64,000 nt of DNA from Faecalibacterium sp. An122. Its GTDB lineage: Bacteria > Bacillota > Clostridia > Oscillospirales > Ruminococcaceae. The notes below the pieces were generated by a model. It had not been told where the DNA came from. It saw only the letters and a list, made by a program, of their open reading frames with translations, and made no database searches. The translations under genes and the position numbers were made by a program. Numbering within the stretch: position 1 is the first letter of the stretch; each line of letters begins with the position of its first letter. The stretch covers positions 364,563-428,562 of the forward strand of contig NZ_NFLL01000001.1 of the NCBI RefSeq assembly GCF_002160895.1. The letters run 5' to 3'. Positions 7,955 through 18,301 of the stretch are shown one piece after another.

Positions 7955-8116
7955 ATGAATAGAGAACAAGAAATGTATTTCGATCAGTGCATGGACTTCC
8001 TCGCCCGTATGATTGAAAAATACGGCGACCGGGTCAAGTTCCCTGATGAACCTGAACATGAGTATTCTAATAAGATGGCTCCTGCTGATGGTGAGGCAAA
8101 TCAGATAGCCGCCTAA
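7955..8116 (+). CDS. 53-aa protein following the relaxase, unknown function
   Basis: The frame starts five bases after the relaxase stop, reads MNREQEMYFDQCMDFLARMI and is acidic. The RBS is AGGAAG within the relaxase end. It is cotranscribed with the relaxase and followed by a strong terminator. I do not recognise a domain; its position suggests an accessory mobilization role. Confidence 0.65.
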   Translation: MNREQEMYFDQCMDFLARMIEKYGDRVKFPDEPEHEYSNKMAPADGEANQIAA

Positions 8117-8118
8117 AA

Positions 8119-8172
8119 TGTATGTGGGAGGTCACCTATTCATCCCAGTGGCCTCCCACATCTTTATTTTTA
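8119..8172 (+). terminator. Terminator of the mobilization operon
   Basis: ATGTGGGAGG and CCTCCCACAT form a perfect 10-bp stem (a CAC/GTG pairing extends it) followed by CTTTATTTTTAT. Confidence 0.85.
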
Positions 8173-8383
8173 TCGTCTGTTCGGCAAAAATCTCGATTTT
8201 GCTATTGACGGCACAGTTGGGATTATAGTAAAATAAAGTTGGGACAGTTATTTTGACTGTAATTTTCACTCTTGAAACTATGAATCTATAAAATTTATCC
8301 CAAATTCAAATCATTTCCACTAGAAATAACACGTCACCCCTCCCCTATTCAGATTCACCACTACGATTGCGAGAGGTACTATC
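8173..8383 (+). promoter_or_regulatory. Upstream region of the serine recombinase gene
   Basis: AGTTGGGA occurs twice in direct orientation at 8215-8222 and 8237-8244, a 22-bp period or two helical turns. A related inverted copy (TTGTCCCAAC) lies just after the recombinase stop near 10094-10105. The spacing suggests a dimeric protein site, either an operator or recombinase/excision accessory sites. No gene is seen here. Confidence 0.4.
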
Positions 8384-10087
8384 ATGAAAACTCACCCCAA
8401 ATGCTATATCTACACCAGAGTCTCCACAGCCATGCAGGTGGATGGATACAGCCTGGATGCCCAAAAAGAGAAACTCAGGCGGTATGCAGAGTTCCAGGAC
8501 ATGGTGGTTGTCAGCGAATATTCAGATGAGGGCAAATCCGGCAAGAGTGTCGAAGGCCGCCCGGAGTTTCTGAAAATGATCCAAGACATTGAATCGCTCA
8601 AAGACCAGGTTTCCTTTGTTCTTGTTTTTAAATTGTCCCGTTTTGGCCGCAACGCCGCAGACGTTCTTACCTATCTGCAAAAAATGCAGGATTGCGGCGT
8701 CAACCTGATCTGCGTGGAAGATGGAATCGACAGCTCCAAAGACAGCGGTAAATTGATGATTTCCGTTTTATCTGCGGTCGCCGAGATCGAGCGTGAGAAC
8801 ATTCTCGTGCAGACCATGGAGGGCCGCAAGCAGAAAGCCCGCGAGGGACGCTGGAACGGCGGTTTTGCACCCTATGGGTACAAGCTGGAAAACGGCGAGC
8901 TCTCAATCGCCGAAGATGAGGCCGAAGTAATCCGCATCATTTATGACAAATACGTTCACACCACGATGGGCGTATCCAAAATCGCCATCTGGCTGAATTC
9001 CCATGGTTACAAAAAGAAAAAGCGTCAGAACAACACACTGGATAGCTTCTCTGCCGCCTTTGTAAGAGGTGTCCTGGAAAACCCGATCTACTGCGGCAAA
9101 TTGGCTTACGGACGTCGGCACAACGAAAAGCGTCAGGGCACACGGAACCAATACCATATTGTGAAGCAGGAAAAATATATGCTCTACGATGGTATCCACG
9201 AGCCCATCGTTTCAGAAGCCGATTGGCACCTGGCAAAACAGAAACGGGAAAACAATGGCGGCAAGAAAGAAAAGACCCACAGCCTGGAGCATGAACACAT
9301 TCTTTCTGGTCTTCTCTGCTGCCCCGTCTGCGGCGCTGGAATGTATGGCAACGTCAATCGAAAGCGCGGTCCGGACGGGAAGTCGTATCGGGACTATTTC
9401 TATTACCAGTGCAAGCACCGCAAAGAAGTCGATGGTCATTCGTGCACCTACAGCAAGCAATGGAGTCAAGATTTCATCAACGATGCAGTGGTGACCGTAA
9501 TCCAGAATCTGATTCACAACCCCAAATTCTCAAATGCCATCCAGAACAAAATCGGTCAGTCCATTGATACCCGGGAGTTGGAGCAGCAGCTGGATGCACT
9601 CCGGAAAAAGCTCCGGCAGCTGAACGGGGCCAAGAATCATATTGGAGATCAGATTGACCACTTGAATTTTGACGATCCACATTATGAGCGTAAGAGCCAG
9701 GATCTCCAGGACCGTCAGGATCGCCTTTACGATGAGATGTCAGCCATAGAAAAATCCATCGACGAACTCCAGGCCAGAATCCTAAACGTCCGAAGCCAAA
9801 AAATCCGCCGCGATAACATCTACCAGTATCTTGTCTGTTTCGATCAGCTCTACGATGAATTTACAGATGCTGAGAGAAAAGAGTTCATGAAGAGCTTTAT
9901 CAAACGCGTCGAAATTTTCCCCGAGCAGCAGGCGGATGGCCGGATATTGAAACGCATTGATTTTCGGATTCCAGTCTTCTTTAATGACCAAGAAGTGGAT
10001 ATGTTGGATTGGGACGGAAAATCGATGCATGAGACGGTAATACAACTTTCCAAAGGTTCATTTACTCCCAAAACAGTCCACATGTAA
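8384..10087 (+). CDS. Large serine recombinase (integrase of element 1)
   Basis: The 567-aa protein has an N-terminal resolvase domain with the catalytic serine S14 in YTRVST, and the conserved DEGKSGKSVEGRPEF and KLSRFGRNAADVL motifs. It continues with a recombinase domain (APYGYKLENGELSIAEDEAE), a zinc-ribbon domain with CPVCGAGM and a second cysteine pair, and a coiled coil (about 400-480). It is the expected integration and excision enzyme of the element. It is followed by a terminator and then by host genes, which places it at the element's right edge. Confidence 0.93.
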   Translation: MKTHPKCYIYTRVSTAMQVDGYSLDAQKEKLRRYAEFQDMVVVSEYSDEGKSGKSVEGRPEFLKMIQDIESLKDQVSFVLVFKLSRFGRNAADVLTYLQKMQDCGVNLICVEDGIDSSKDSGKLMISVLSAVAEIERENILVQTMEGRKQKAREGRWNGGFAPYGYKLENGELSIAEDEAEVIRIIYDKYVHTTMGVSKIAIWLNSHGYKKKKRQNNTLDSFSAAFVRGVLENPIYCGKLAYGRRHNEKRQGTRNQYHIVKQEKYMLYDGIHEPIVSEADWHLAKQKRENNGGKKEKTHSLEHEHILSGLLCCPVCGAGMYGNVNRKRGPDGKSYRDYFYYQCKHRKEVDGHSCTYSKQWSQDFINDAVVTVIQNLIHNPKFSNAIQNKIGQSIDTRELEQQLDALRKKLRQLNGAKNHIGDQIDHLNFDDPHYERKSQDLQDRQDRLYDEMSAIEKSIDELQARILNVRSQKIRRDNIYQYLVCFDQLYDEFTDAERKEFMKSFIKRVEIFPEQQADGRILKRIDFRIPVFFNDQEVDMLDWDGKSMHETVIQLSKGSFTPKTVHM

Positions 10088-10168
10088 TGTGCAGGATTGT
10101 CCCAACCATGGAAAAACCCATCCTGAAAACGCTAAAATCTTTTCAAATATCTTCAAACCCTCAGGCAA

Positions 10169-10211
10169 GACGCCGGGCATGCTTCATAACGGAGCATGTC
10201 CGGCGTTTCTT
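10169..10211 (+). terminator. Terminator after the serine recombinase
   Basis: ACGCCGGGCATGCT and AGCATGTCCGGCGT pair (one G-U) around TCATAACGG, followed by TTCTT. It marks the boundary between element 1 and the kdp region. Confidence 0.8.
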
Positions 10212-10436
10212 ATTGGCGGATTGGGTGTATAATCACTCTCTTTTAAAATTTGCATCCAGTAGAACGCCTTGTACTTGAGCGGTCAGCTTTATCAGGCTGC
10301 TCCCAAAATGAATCCTTCCACAAAAGTGTTCGGTGTTCCCCATCTTCTCCTGTCGCCTCATATCACAAAAAATTCTGTTGTCTGCATAGGATCCAAATCG
10401 TATTCCCTGCACCCGCCGGGGATATTGATTTGGATC

Positions 10437-10475
10437 TTAATTTTATCTTAACACGCATCGAAACTCTTTTATTCT
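10437..10475 (+). promoter_or_regulatory. Candidate KdpE box and promoter of the kinase-less kdpD
   Basis: TTAAT (10437-10441) and TTAAC (10448-10452) are spaced by 11 bp. TATTCT at 10470-10475 is a candidate -10 about 18 bases further on, with no good -35, as expected for an activated promoter. The same 11-bp TTAAT spacing occurs before kdpF and before kdpD. The rest of the 10,212-10,546 spacer shows no gene. Confidence 0.5.
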
Positions 10476-10546
10476 TTGATAGTGTTTTGCATGATACGAT
10501 ATCAGTGGCTCACTATGAATCTCACATACCGATATTGCAGGAGAAG

Positions 10547-12523
10547 ATGGATATGGAGAATACACCTCAAACGATGTCAGATTTCTGTCCGGATAAGAAA
10601 AGCCCCCTTCCCACCGGAAAGCTGAAAATCTTTTTTGGCTATGCGGCGGGTGTCGGCAAGACCTACGCCATGCTGCAGGCAGCCCACCAGGCTCAAAAAG
10701 AGGGTCTTGATGTGGTGGTAGGCTATGTGGAACAGCATGCCAGGCCAGACACGCTCGCCCTTTTGAATGGGCTGGAGATTTTGCCTTGCAGGGAGATGGA
10801 TTACCGAGGAATCAAGCTGAAAGAATTTGATCTGGACCGGGCGCTCCAACGGAGACCCCAGCTTATTCTGGTGGACGAATTGGCCCACAACAATGCCCAG
10901 GGATGCCGGCACACAAAGCGATATCAGGATGTGGAAGAACTGCTCCAGGCCGGAATCAATGTCTACACCACGGTCAACGTACAGCATTTGGAGTCGCTGA
11001 ACGACCTGGTGTCCTCCATTACGGGCATTGCGGTCCATGAGCGAATCCCGGATCGCGTTTTTGACCGGGCCAATCAGGTCGAACTGGTGGACATTGAACC
11101 GGATGAGCTGGTGAAGCGCCTCCAGACCGGAAAAGTGTACCGGGAGCGCCAGGCAAAACAGGCTCTCCAAAACTTTTTCACCTCAGAAAATCTGGCCGCC
11201 CTGCGTGAAATCGCCATGCGGCGCACGGCGGACCAGCTAAACCGGACCGCCGTGCAGGAAGGCAAGGAAAAGAGCGCCAAAGCCGGGGAGCACATTTTAA
11301 TTTGTCTCTCTTCTTCGCCATCCAATGCGAAAGTAATCCGAACCGCTGCACGCATGGCGGAAGCCTTCCACAGTGGATTCACTGCTCTGTTTGTCCAGAC
11401 GCCAGAGACAAACGAATTGTCCGGCGACAACTTAAAACGCCTGCGCAGCAATCTGCATCTGGCGGAACAGCTTGGCGCGCAGATCTCCACCGTCTATGGA
11501 ACCGACCCGGCCGTACAAATTGCGGAATATGCCCGCGTCAGCGGCGTGACCAAAATTGTGATGGGCCGGATGAACCACAAGCAAAACCCTGTGACCGGGA
11601 AAAAGAGCCTGGCGGACCGGCTGATTGAACTGACGGATTTGGACATTTACATTATTCCGGATCACCAGCCGCTCTACAAAAAGCCCCTCGGAAAGCTCCA
11701 TATTCCCAAATCACGCTTCACATGGAAAGACGCCTGCATTACACTGGCGGCCCTGGTGCTTTCCTCGATGGCCGGGTTTGCATTCTACCATGCCGGTTTC
11801 AGTGAATCCAACATCATCACTGTATACATTTTGGGCGTCCTGATCACAGCGGTATCGACAAACGGTCACTTTTACGGGGCAATGGGTTCCCTTTTAAGTG
11901 TTGCCGCCTTCAATTTTCTCTTTACAGAGCCTCGTTTTACCTTCCGCGCCAACGATCCCAACTATCCGGTCACCTTCCTGATTATGCTTTCCTCCAGCAT
12001 CATTGCCAGTTCTCTGGCCAGCCGGGTCAAAGCGCAGGCCCGCATGGCCGCGCAAAAGAGCTATTACACCGAGCTGCTCCTGGAAAGCAGCCAAAAGCTG
12101 CAAAAAGGGCGCACCGAATGGGATTGTCTTCGCCTGACTGCCGAACAGCTGAACCGGCTTTTTGACCGTCCCATCCTCTACGCGTTAAGCCAGCCCGAGC
12201 GGGATTTGGCCTTTCGGGTGGAGCCGTCCGATGCGCAGGACGTCTTGGCCGAACTGGGCACCGAAGAAATGGGCGTGGCCAAGTGGGTGCAAAAGAACAA
12301 CAAATACGCCGGCGCCACCACCAGCACCCTGCCGGACTCCAAATGGCTTTTTCTCTCGGTCAGAGGGACGCAGGGCGTCATGGGAATTGTGGCTGTCCCC
12401 GTTGCAGGTTACTCCATCCCCGACGCCTTTGAAAAGAATCTTATGATTGCCATTTTAAACGAGTGCGGCCTAAGCCAGGAACGCATTCGCCTGCAGGAAG
12501 AGCGCAGCAAAGCCGCGCCCTGA
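10547..12523 (+). CDS. KdpD-like sensor without histidine kinase domain
   Basis: The 658-aa protein matches KdpD from the N-terminus through the GAF-like region. It has Walker A GYAAGVGKTYAML, Walker B LILVDELAHNN, a USP-like domain (about 255-375), four closely spaced membrane helices of the DUF4118 type (about 395-490) and a soluble C-terminal domain. It stops just before the point where kinases have their phosphorylated-histidine helix; no kinase remnant follows. The USP domain keeps S-x-S-x20-FTALF, close to the c-di-AMP motif described for Staphylococcus KdpD (SxS-x20-FTAxY). I infer a ligand sensor that modulates the full-length KdpD. The ATG at 10547 or 10553 follows AGGAG; upstream codons have no RBS. 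Confidence 0.85.
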   Translation: MDMENTPQTMSDFCPDKKSPLPTGKLKIFFGYAAGVGKTYAMLQAAHQAQKEGLDVVVGYVEQHARPDTLALLNGLEILPCREMDYRGIKLKEFDLDRALQRRPQLILVDELAHNNAQGCRHTKRYQDVEELLQAGINVYTTVNVQHLESLNDLVSSITGIAVHERIPDRVFDRANQVELVDIEPDELVKRLQTGKVYRERQAKQALQNFFTSENLAALREIAMRRTADQLNRTAVQEGKEKSAKAGEHILICLSSSPSNAKVIRTAARMAEAFHSGFTALFVQTPETNELSGDNLKRLRSNLHLAEQLGAQISTVYGTDPAVQIAEYARVSGVTKIVMGRMNHKQNPVTGKKSLADRLIELTDLDIYIIPDHQPLYKKPLGKLHIPKSRFTWKDACITLAALVLSSMAGFAFYHAGFSESNIITVYILGVLITAVSTNGHFYGAMGSLLSVAAFNFLFTEPRFTFRANDPNYPVTFLIMLSSSIIASSLASRVKAQARMAAQKSYYTELLLESSQKLQKGRTEWDCLRLTAEQLNRLFDRPILYALSQPERDLAFRVEPSDAQDVLAELGTEEMGVAKWVQKNNKYAGATTSTLPDSKWLFLSVRGTQGVMGIVAVPVAGYSIPDAFEKNLMIAILNECGLSQERIRLQEERSKAAP

Positions 12524-12609
12524 CCAAAAAGCGACTGCAAGACGGCATTTCTGCTCTGGTTGCCTCACAGGGAGCGAGTCCGCTCCCCGCCGGAAGGGAT
12601 GAAGAAATC

Positions 12610-12704
12610 TTAATCTCCCGTTAATGTCTCGGTTTCTTCCTTAATCCCTCCTTACTACAAATTGCGGTATTCTATGGACGCAAGACAAATGTTGTATGTC
12701 TTGC
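12610..12704 (+). promoter_or_regulatory. Candidate KdpE box, promoter and 5' hairpin of the kdpFABC operon
   Basis: TTAAT at 12610-12614 and 12621-12625 (11-bp spacing), followed by GTCT, matches the box before kdpD base for base over TTAAT-N6-TTAATGTCT. A third TTAAT lies at 12641. TATTCT at 12668-12673 is a candidate -10. Right at the predicted transcript start, CGCAAGACA (12679-12687) and TGTCTTGCG (12696-12704) form a perfect 9-bp hairpin that could stabilise the mRNA or be a further protein site. Confidence 0.55.
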
Positions 12705-12736
12705 GGATTCACCCATTTTGAAAGGAGAACGAGCTT

Positions 12737-12871
12737 ATGGCAGACTATATGCTGCTTCGTATAGCTATAATTGGCTTCACCACCGGAATGTTTGCGCTGA
12801 CGATCTTTGTCGGAAAAATGGCGTATGCAACATGGCACGGTTTCTATCAGCGAAAGGAGCACCGGGGATGA
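12737..12871 (+). CDS. Small membrane protein upstream of kdpF (44 aa)
   Basis: An ATG at 12737 follows AAAGGAG. The product MADYMLLRIAIIGFTTGMFA... has one hydrophobic segment and a basic tail. Its stop overlaps the next start (ATGA). Its place as first gene of the kdp operon suggests an accessory membrane subunit, but it is not a recognised family. Confidence 0.6.
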   Translation: MADYMLLRIAIIGFTTGMFALTIFVGKMAYATWHGFYQRKEHRG

Positions 12872-12966
12872 TGGATTGCTTGATGATCGGAATCATTCTG
12901 GCCGGCTTTGGCGTTGTCAGGCTGCTGGCGAACTGGTGCCAGCGGCATGTCGAATCGGAAGAATAA
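12868..12966 (+). CDS. Small membrane protein upstream of kdpF (32 aa)
   Basis: The ATG at 12868 overlaps the previous stop, and AAAGGAG lies eight bases before it. The product (MMDCLMIGIILAGFGVVRLL...) is a single hydrophobic helix with a polar, acidic end. It is not a known Kdp subunit; the tight coupling with the genes on both sides supports it being translated. Confidence 0.55.
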   Translation: MMDCLMIGIILAGFGVVRLLANWCQRHVESEE

Positions 12967-12988
12967 GAAAGCACAGGAGTTGATCCCC

Positions 12989-13066
12989 ATGATTTTGCTT
13001 GGAATAATTGTTCTGCTGCTGGGCGGGTATCTGGTATACGCCCTGGCGCATCCGGATCGGTTTTAA
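12989..13066 (+). CDS. kdpF: KdpF, small subunit of the potassium-transporting ATPase
   Basis: The 25-aa peptide MILLGIIVLLLGGYLVYALA ends in PDRF, which matches the KdpF pattern of one hydrophobic helix with GYLVYAL near its C-terminus. KdpF stabilises the KdpABC complex. AGGAG lies nine bases before the start, and kdpA follows 30 bases downstream. Confidence 0.85.
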   Translation: MILLGIIVLLLGGYLVYALAHPDRF

Positions 13067-13096
13067 GATCCAGGACACCGTATAGGAGGTTTTTGT

Positions 13097-14857
13097 ATGG
13101 TACAGCTGGTCCTGACATTGATCATTTATTTGATCCTTGTTATTCCAGTGGGGCGGTATCTCTATCATATCGCCGCAGGAAAACACACCTTCGCCGACCC
13201 CGTCATGGATCGGGTCGACGGGGCCATTTACAAGCTGGGCGGCGTGGACCCCCAAAAGGGCATGAACTGGAAGCAGTACGCCCTGGCCCTGCTGGGCACC
13301 AACGCGGTGATGATGGCCATTGGCTATGTGATTCTCCGCATCCAGAGCATCCCCCTTCTGAATCCCAACGGGATGCAAGGCATGAAGTCGGATCTGGCCT
13401 TTAACACCATCATCAGTTTTATGACCAACACCAACCTGCAGCACTACTCCGGCGAAAGCGGCCTGAGCTACCTCTCCCAGATGCTGGTCATCATCTTTAT
13501 GATGTTTGTTTCTGCGGCCAGCGGCTATGCCGCCTGTGTCGCATTCATCCGCGGCCTGGCCGGCAAGACCAAGGATCACGTAGGCAACTTCTTTGCCGAC
13601 ATGGTTCGCATCACCACCCGCGTGCTGCTTCCCTTCTCCCTGGTGGGCGGGCTACTGCTGGTATGGCAGGGCGTGCCGCAAAACTTCTCGGAGAACGTCG
13701 TGGTGCAAACCCTGGAGGGCACATATCAGGTTCTGGGAATGGGGCCGGTGGCGGCGCTTGAAATCATCAAGCACCTGGGCACCAACGGCGGCGGCTTCTT
13801 TGGCGCCAACTCCGCCACCCCCATGGAGAACCCCACCATCCTGTCCAACCTGATCGAGCTGTATTCCATGATGCTGCTGCCCGGCGCCTGCGTCATTACC
13901 TTTGGCAAGATGGTGGGCGACGGATGTCTCCAGCATCAGAAGACCCCGGCCCAGGAAAATATGCTGCCTGCCCATCCGGAGGGCCTCACCGCCCGGCTGT
14001 TTGGAAAAGAAGGCCGCAGCATCTTTTTGGCCATGGGAATCTTGTTCCTAGCTGGCCTGAGTCTTTGCTACTGGTCCGAGCTGCAGGGCAATCCGGCTCT
14101 GGCGGAGATCGGCCTCAGCCAGTCCGCAGGCAGCATGGAGGGCAAGGAAGTCCGCTTCGGCATCGCTCAGTCTGCTCTGTTCACCACCGTAACCACCTCC
14201 TTCACCACAGGCACCGTCAACAACATGCACGACACCCTGACGTCGCTGGGCGGCATGGTGCCCATGCTGCACATGATGCTCAACTGTGTCTTTGGCGGCA
14301 AGGGCGTGGGCCTCATGAACATGATTCTGTACGCCATCCTGGCAGTGTTCATTTGCGGGCTGATGGTGGGCCGCACCCCCGAGTATCTCGGCAAAAAGAT
14401 CGAGGGGCGTGAAATGAAGCTGACGGCACTGGCCATCATCATCCATCCCCTGCTGATCCTGTCCTTCACCGCCCTGGCGGTGGCGACATCCGCCGGGCAG
14501 GCCGGCGTCACCAATCCCGGTTTCCACGGCCTGAGCCAGATTCTATATGAATACGCATCCTCTGCGGCGAACAACGGCTCCGGCTTTGAAGGGCTGGCGG
14601 ACAACACCTATTTCTGGAACATCACCACCGGCATCGTCATGTTCCTGGGGCGGTATCTGCCCATCGTGATTCAACTGGCCATCGCAGGCTCCCTGATGAA
14701 GAAAAACTATATCAACGAGTCTGCCGGCACGCTGCAAACCAGCACGGTGAGCTTTGCCGTGATTCTTGTGTTCGTGGTGTATATCTTTGCCGCGCTGACC
14801 TTCTTCCCGGCGCTGGCTCTGGGCCCCATTGCCGAGCATTTGACCCTCTGGGGCTAA
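13097..14857 (+). CDS. kdpA: Potassium-transporting ATPase subunit A
   Basis: The 586-aa integral membrane protein is the potassium channel-like subunit. All four selectivity-filter pore loops of the SKT fold are present: [11 protein letters not shown] (near 112), [19 protein letters not shown] (near 230), [16 protein letters not shown] (near 373) and [10 protein letters not shown] (near 493). About ten membrane helices are visible. The length is normal. AGGAGG precedes the ATG. With KdpB and KdpC it forms the high-affinity potassium pump used at low external potassium. Confidence 0.97.
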   Translation: MVQLVLTLIIYLILVIPVGRYLYHIAAGKHTFADPVMDRVDGAIYKLGGVDPQKGMNWKQYALALLGTNAVMMAIGYVILRIQSIPLLNPNGMQGMKSDLAFNTIISFMTNTNLQHYSGESGLSYLSQMLVIIFMMFVSAASGYAACVAFIRGLAGKTKDHVGNFFADMVRITTRVLLPFSLVGGLLLVWQGVPQNFSENVVVQTLEGTYQVLGMGPVAALEIIKHLGTNGGGFFGANSATPMENPTILSNLIELYSMMLLPGACVITFGKMVGDGCLQHQKTPAQENMLPAHPEGLTARLFGKEGRSIFLAMGILFLAGLSLCYWSELQGNPALAEIGLSQSAGSMEGKEVRFGIAQSALFTTVTTSFTTGTVNNMHDTLTSLGGMVPMLHMMLNCVFGGKGVGLMNMILYAILAVFICGLMVGRTPEYLGKKIEGREMKLTALAIIIHPLLILSFTALAVATSAGQAGVTNPGFHGLSQILYEYASSAANNGSGFEGLADNTYFWNITTGIVMFLGRYLPIVIQLAIAGSLMKKNYINESAGTLQTSTVSFAVILVFVVYIFAALTFFPALALGPIAEHLTLWG

Positions 14858-14873
14858 GGAGGATCTTGGTAAT

Positions 14874-16925
<2,052 letters not shown>

Positions 16926-16939
16926 GGAGGTTCCTTACT

Positions 16940-17599
16940 ATGAACGAAGCAACTCATAAGAACGCATTTTTTCATGGTCTGCGCCAGTCTCTGACGGTGA
17001 CATTGATCTTGCTGCTGCTCTGCGGCTTTGTGTTTCCGGTCCTGCTCAGCGGGATTTCTGCGGTCCTCTTTCCCAGCCAGGCCAATGGCAGTCTGGTCTA
17101 TTCCTACGGCCAGGCGGTGGGGTCCGCCCATGTGGGCCAGGAGTTCACCAAGCCCTATTTCATGAAAGGGCGCCCTTCCGCTTACCACTACAACACCTAC
17201 TACCAGGACGAACAGGGCAACCGGTACTACAGTGACGGCACCCCGTTCGCCGGGATTGGTTCCGGTTCCAACAACTACGCGCCCTCCAATCCCGCATTGA
17301 CCCAGCGGGTCGAGGCTGACATCGAGGCCTTCCTGGAGGCCAACCCGGACGTGAAACGGGAGGACATTCCCGCCGACCTGATGACCGCTTCCGGCTCTGG
17401 TCTGGACCCCCATATCACGCCCGCGGCGGCCCGCATTCAGATTCCTGCTCTGGCGGCCGCTTCCGGCCTGAGCGAGGAGGAACTGGAGCAGATTGTGGAG
17501 GACAACACAGAGGGAAAACTGCTGGGTATTTTTGGCGAAGAAACCGTAAACGTTCTCGGCGTAAATCTGGACATTGCCAAAGCAATGGGCCTTGCGTAA
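16940..17599 (+). CDS. kdpC: Potassium-transporting ATPase subunit C
   Basis: The 219-aa protein has a single N-terminal membrane helix (LTVTLILLLLCGFVFPVLLS) and the conserved KdpC regions GSALxG-like, PYFxGRPS-type (KPYFMKGRPSAYHYN), GSGLDPHITPAAA and a C-terminal VNVLGVNLDIAKAMG. It completes the Kdp complex. AGGAGG lies before the ATG, 14 bases after kdpB. Confidence 0.96.
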   Translation: MNEATHKNAFFHGLRQSLTVTLILLLLCGFVFPVLLSGISAVLFPSQANGSLVYSYGQAVGSAHVGQEFTKPYFMKGRPSAYHYNTYYQDEQGNRYYSDGTPFAGIGSGSNNYAPSNPALTQRVEADIEAFLEANPDVKREDIPADLMTASGSGLDPHITPAAARIQIPALAAASGLSEEELEQIVEDNTEGKLLGIFGEETVNVLGVNLDIAKAMGLA

Positions 17600-17655
17600 T
17601 CCCCCTCCCCTGCGGATTTCCCGGCATAGCGCACAAACCATATCCTGTGATGCAA

Positions 17656-17704
17656 AAAGGTCACCGGCTCTCCTGTACATCAGGCGGGCCGGCGGCCTTT
17701 TATT
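17656..17704 (+). terminator. Terminator of the kdpFABC operon
   Basis: AAAAGGTCACCGGCTCTCCTG pairs with its near-complement ending GGCCTTTT around TACAT, followed by ATTT. The long GC-rich stem is placed 57 bases after kdpC. Confidence 0.75.
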
Positions 17705-17785
17705 TGGTTTTAATCCCATCCCGGCAATCTTTTCTCCAGTTTTAGTCCCTGTGCGCTATGATAGAGCCGTAAGGAGGAGATCGAT

Positions 17786-17980
17786 ATGTTCACACGTATA
17801 AAACGCATCTCTTGTTGTGAAAGCCGGATGGACGCCCGGATTGAAAATTTCCTGCTCTGGCACCAGGGGTTTAAGCTGTTCCTGATCTATATTGGACTGC
17901 CCCTTTTCACAATGGCCGCGGTTTGTGTATGCACCACCGCTGCTGCCCTGTCCCTGGCGTTCCTGTTCGGCTGGATGTGA
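17786..17980 (+). CDS. Small membrane protein between kdpC and kdpD (64 aa)
   Basis: AAGGAGG lies eight bases before the ATG. The product has a polar, cysteine-containing N-terminus (ISCCESRMDARIENF) and one or two hydrophobic segments (LFLIYIGLPLFTMAAVCVC, AALSLAFLFGW). TATGAT near 17,756 is a possible -10. No family is recognised. Its place inside the kdp locus suggests an accessory or regulatory membrane peptide. Confidence 0.55.
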   Translation: MFTRIKRISCCESRMDARIENFLLWHQGFKLFLIYIGLPLFTMAAVCVCTTAAALSLAFLFGWM

Positions 17981-18069
17981 TTGGTTCAAGAAAGCATTCA
18001 GGCCGGAATTGAGGTACTCCCTGGCAGCCCATCCCCCAAGCAGCCGCAGCCCAGCGGTAGTTCCCAGTC

Positions 18070-18301
18070 TTAATGCCATCTTAATGTCTGCCTTAACAGA
18101 TTAACGCCCCCTTTAGATGAGACATGGATAATGAGGCTATAAAGAAGGTAGGAAGACGCGGCCGAAATCCGGCGAACAGAACGCAGGTCGTCCGGCATAA
18201 CATCGATTTCCTGCCTTGAAATCGAAATGAATTCGCCAACTCTTTAGGCAATCCGCTTAAAAGTGTGTTATAATACACCGGAGCGAAAGGAGGGCGGGAC
18301 C
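18070..18301 (+). promoter_or_regulatory. Candidate KdpE box and promoter region of kdpDE
   Basis: TTAAT at 18070-18074 and 18081-18085 (11-bp spacing, followed by GTCT) is the same box as before kdpF. TTAAC follows at 18093 and 18101. GATAAT (18127-18132) lies 22 bases after the last repeat as a possible activated -10. A second, closer -10 TATAAT is at 18269-18274. The spacer from 17,981 contains no other gene that I can support. Confidence 0.5.

Larger units (their letters stand above)
1..10210. mobile_element. Integrative mobilizable element 1 (left end outside window)
   Basis: The stretch groups primase-type replication genes (CHC2 zinc finger, D5 helicase), a MobV relaxase and a large serine recombinase, which is the cargo of a mobilizable element integrated by a serine recombinase. 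The right end is inferred to lie just after the recombinase, near its terminator, because the next genes are the kdp locus. The left end is not in view. Two insertion sequences are nested inside. No conjugation machinery is seen, so transfer would need a helper element. Exact att sites were not identified. Confidence 0.7.

Noticed and set aside
10212..10546. c-di-AMP (ydaO-type) riboswitch before the kdp locus
   Set aside because: The potassium context made it worth looking for, but I could not find the conserved ydaO core or a matching set of helices in the spacers at 10.2, 12.5 or 18.0 kb.
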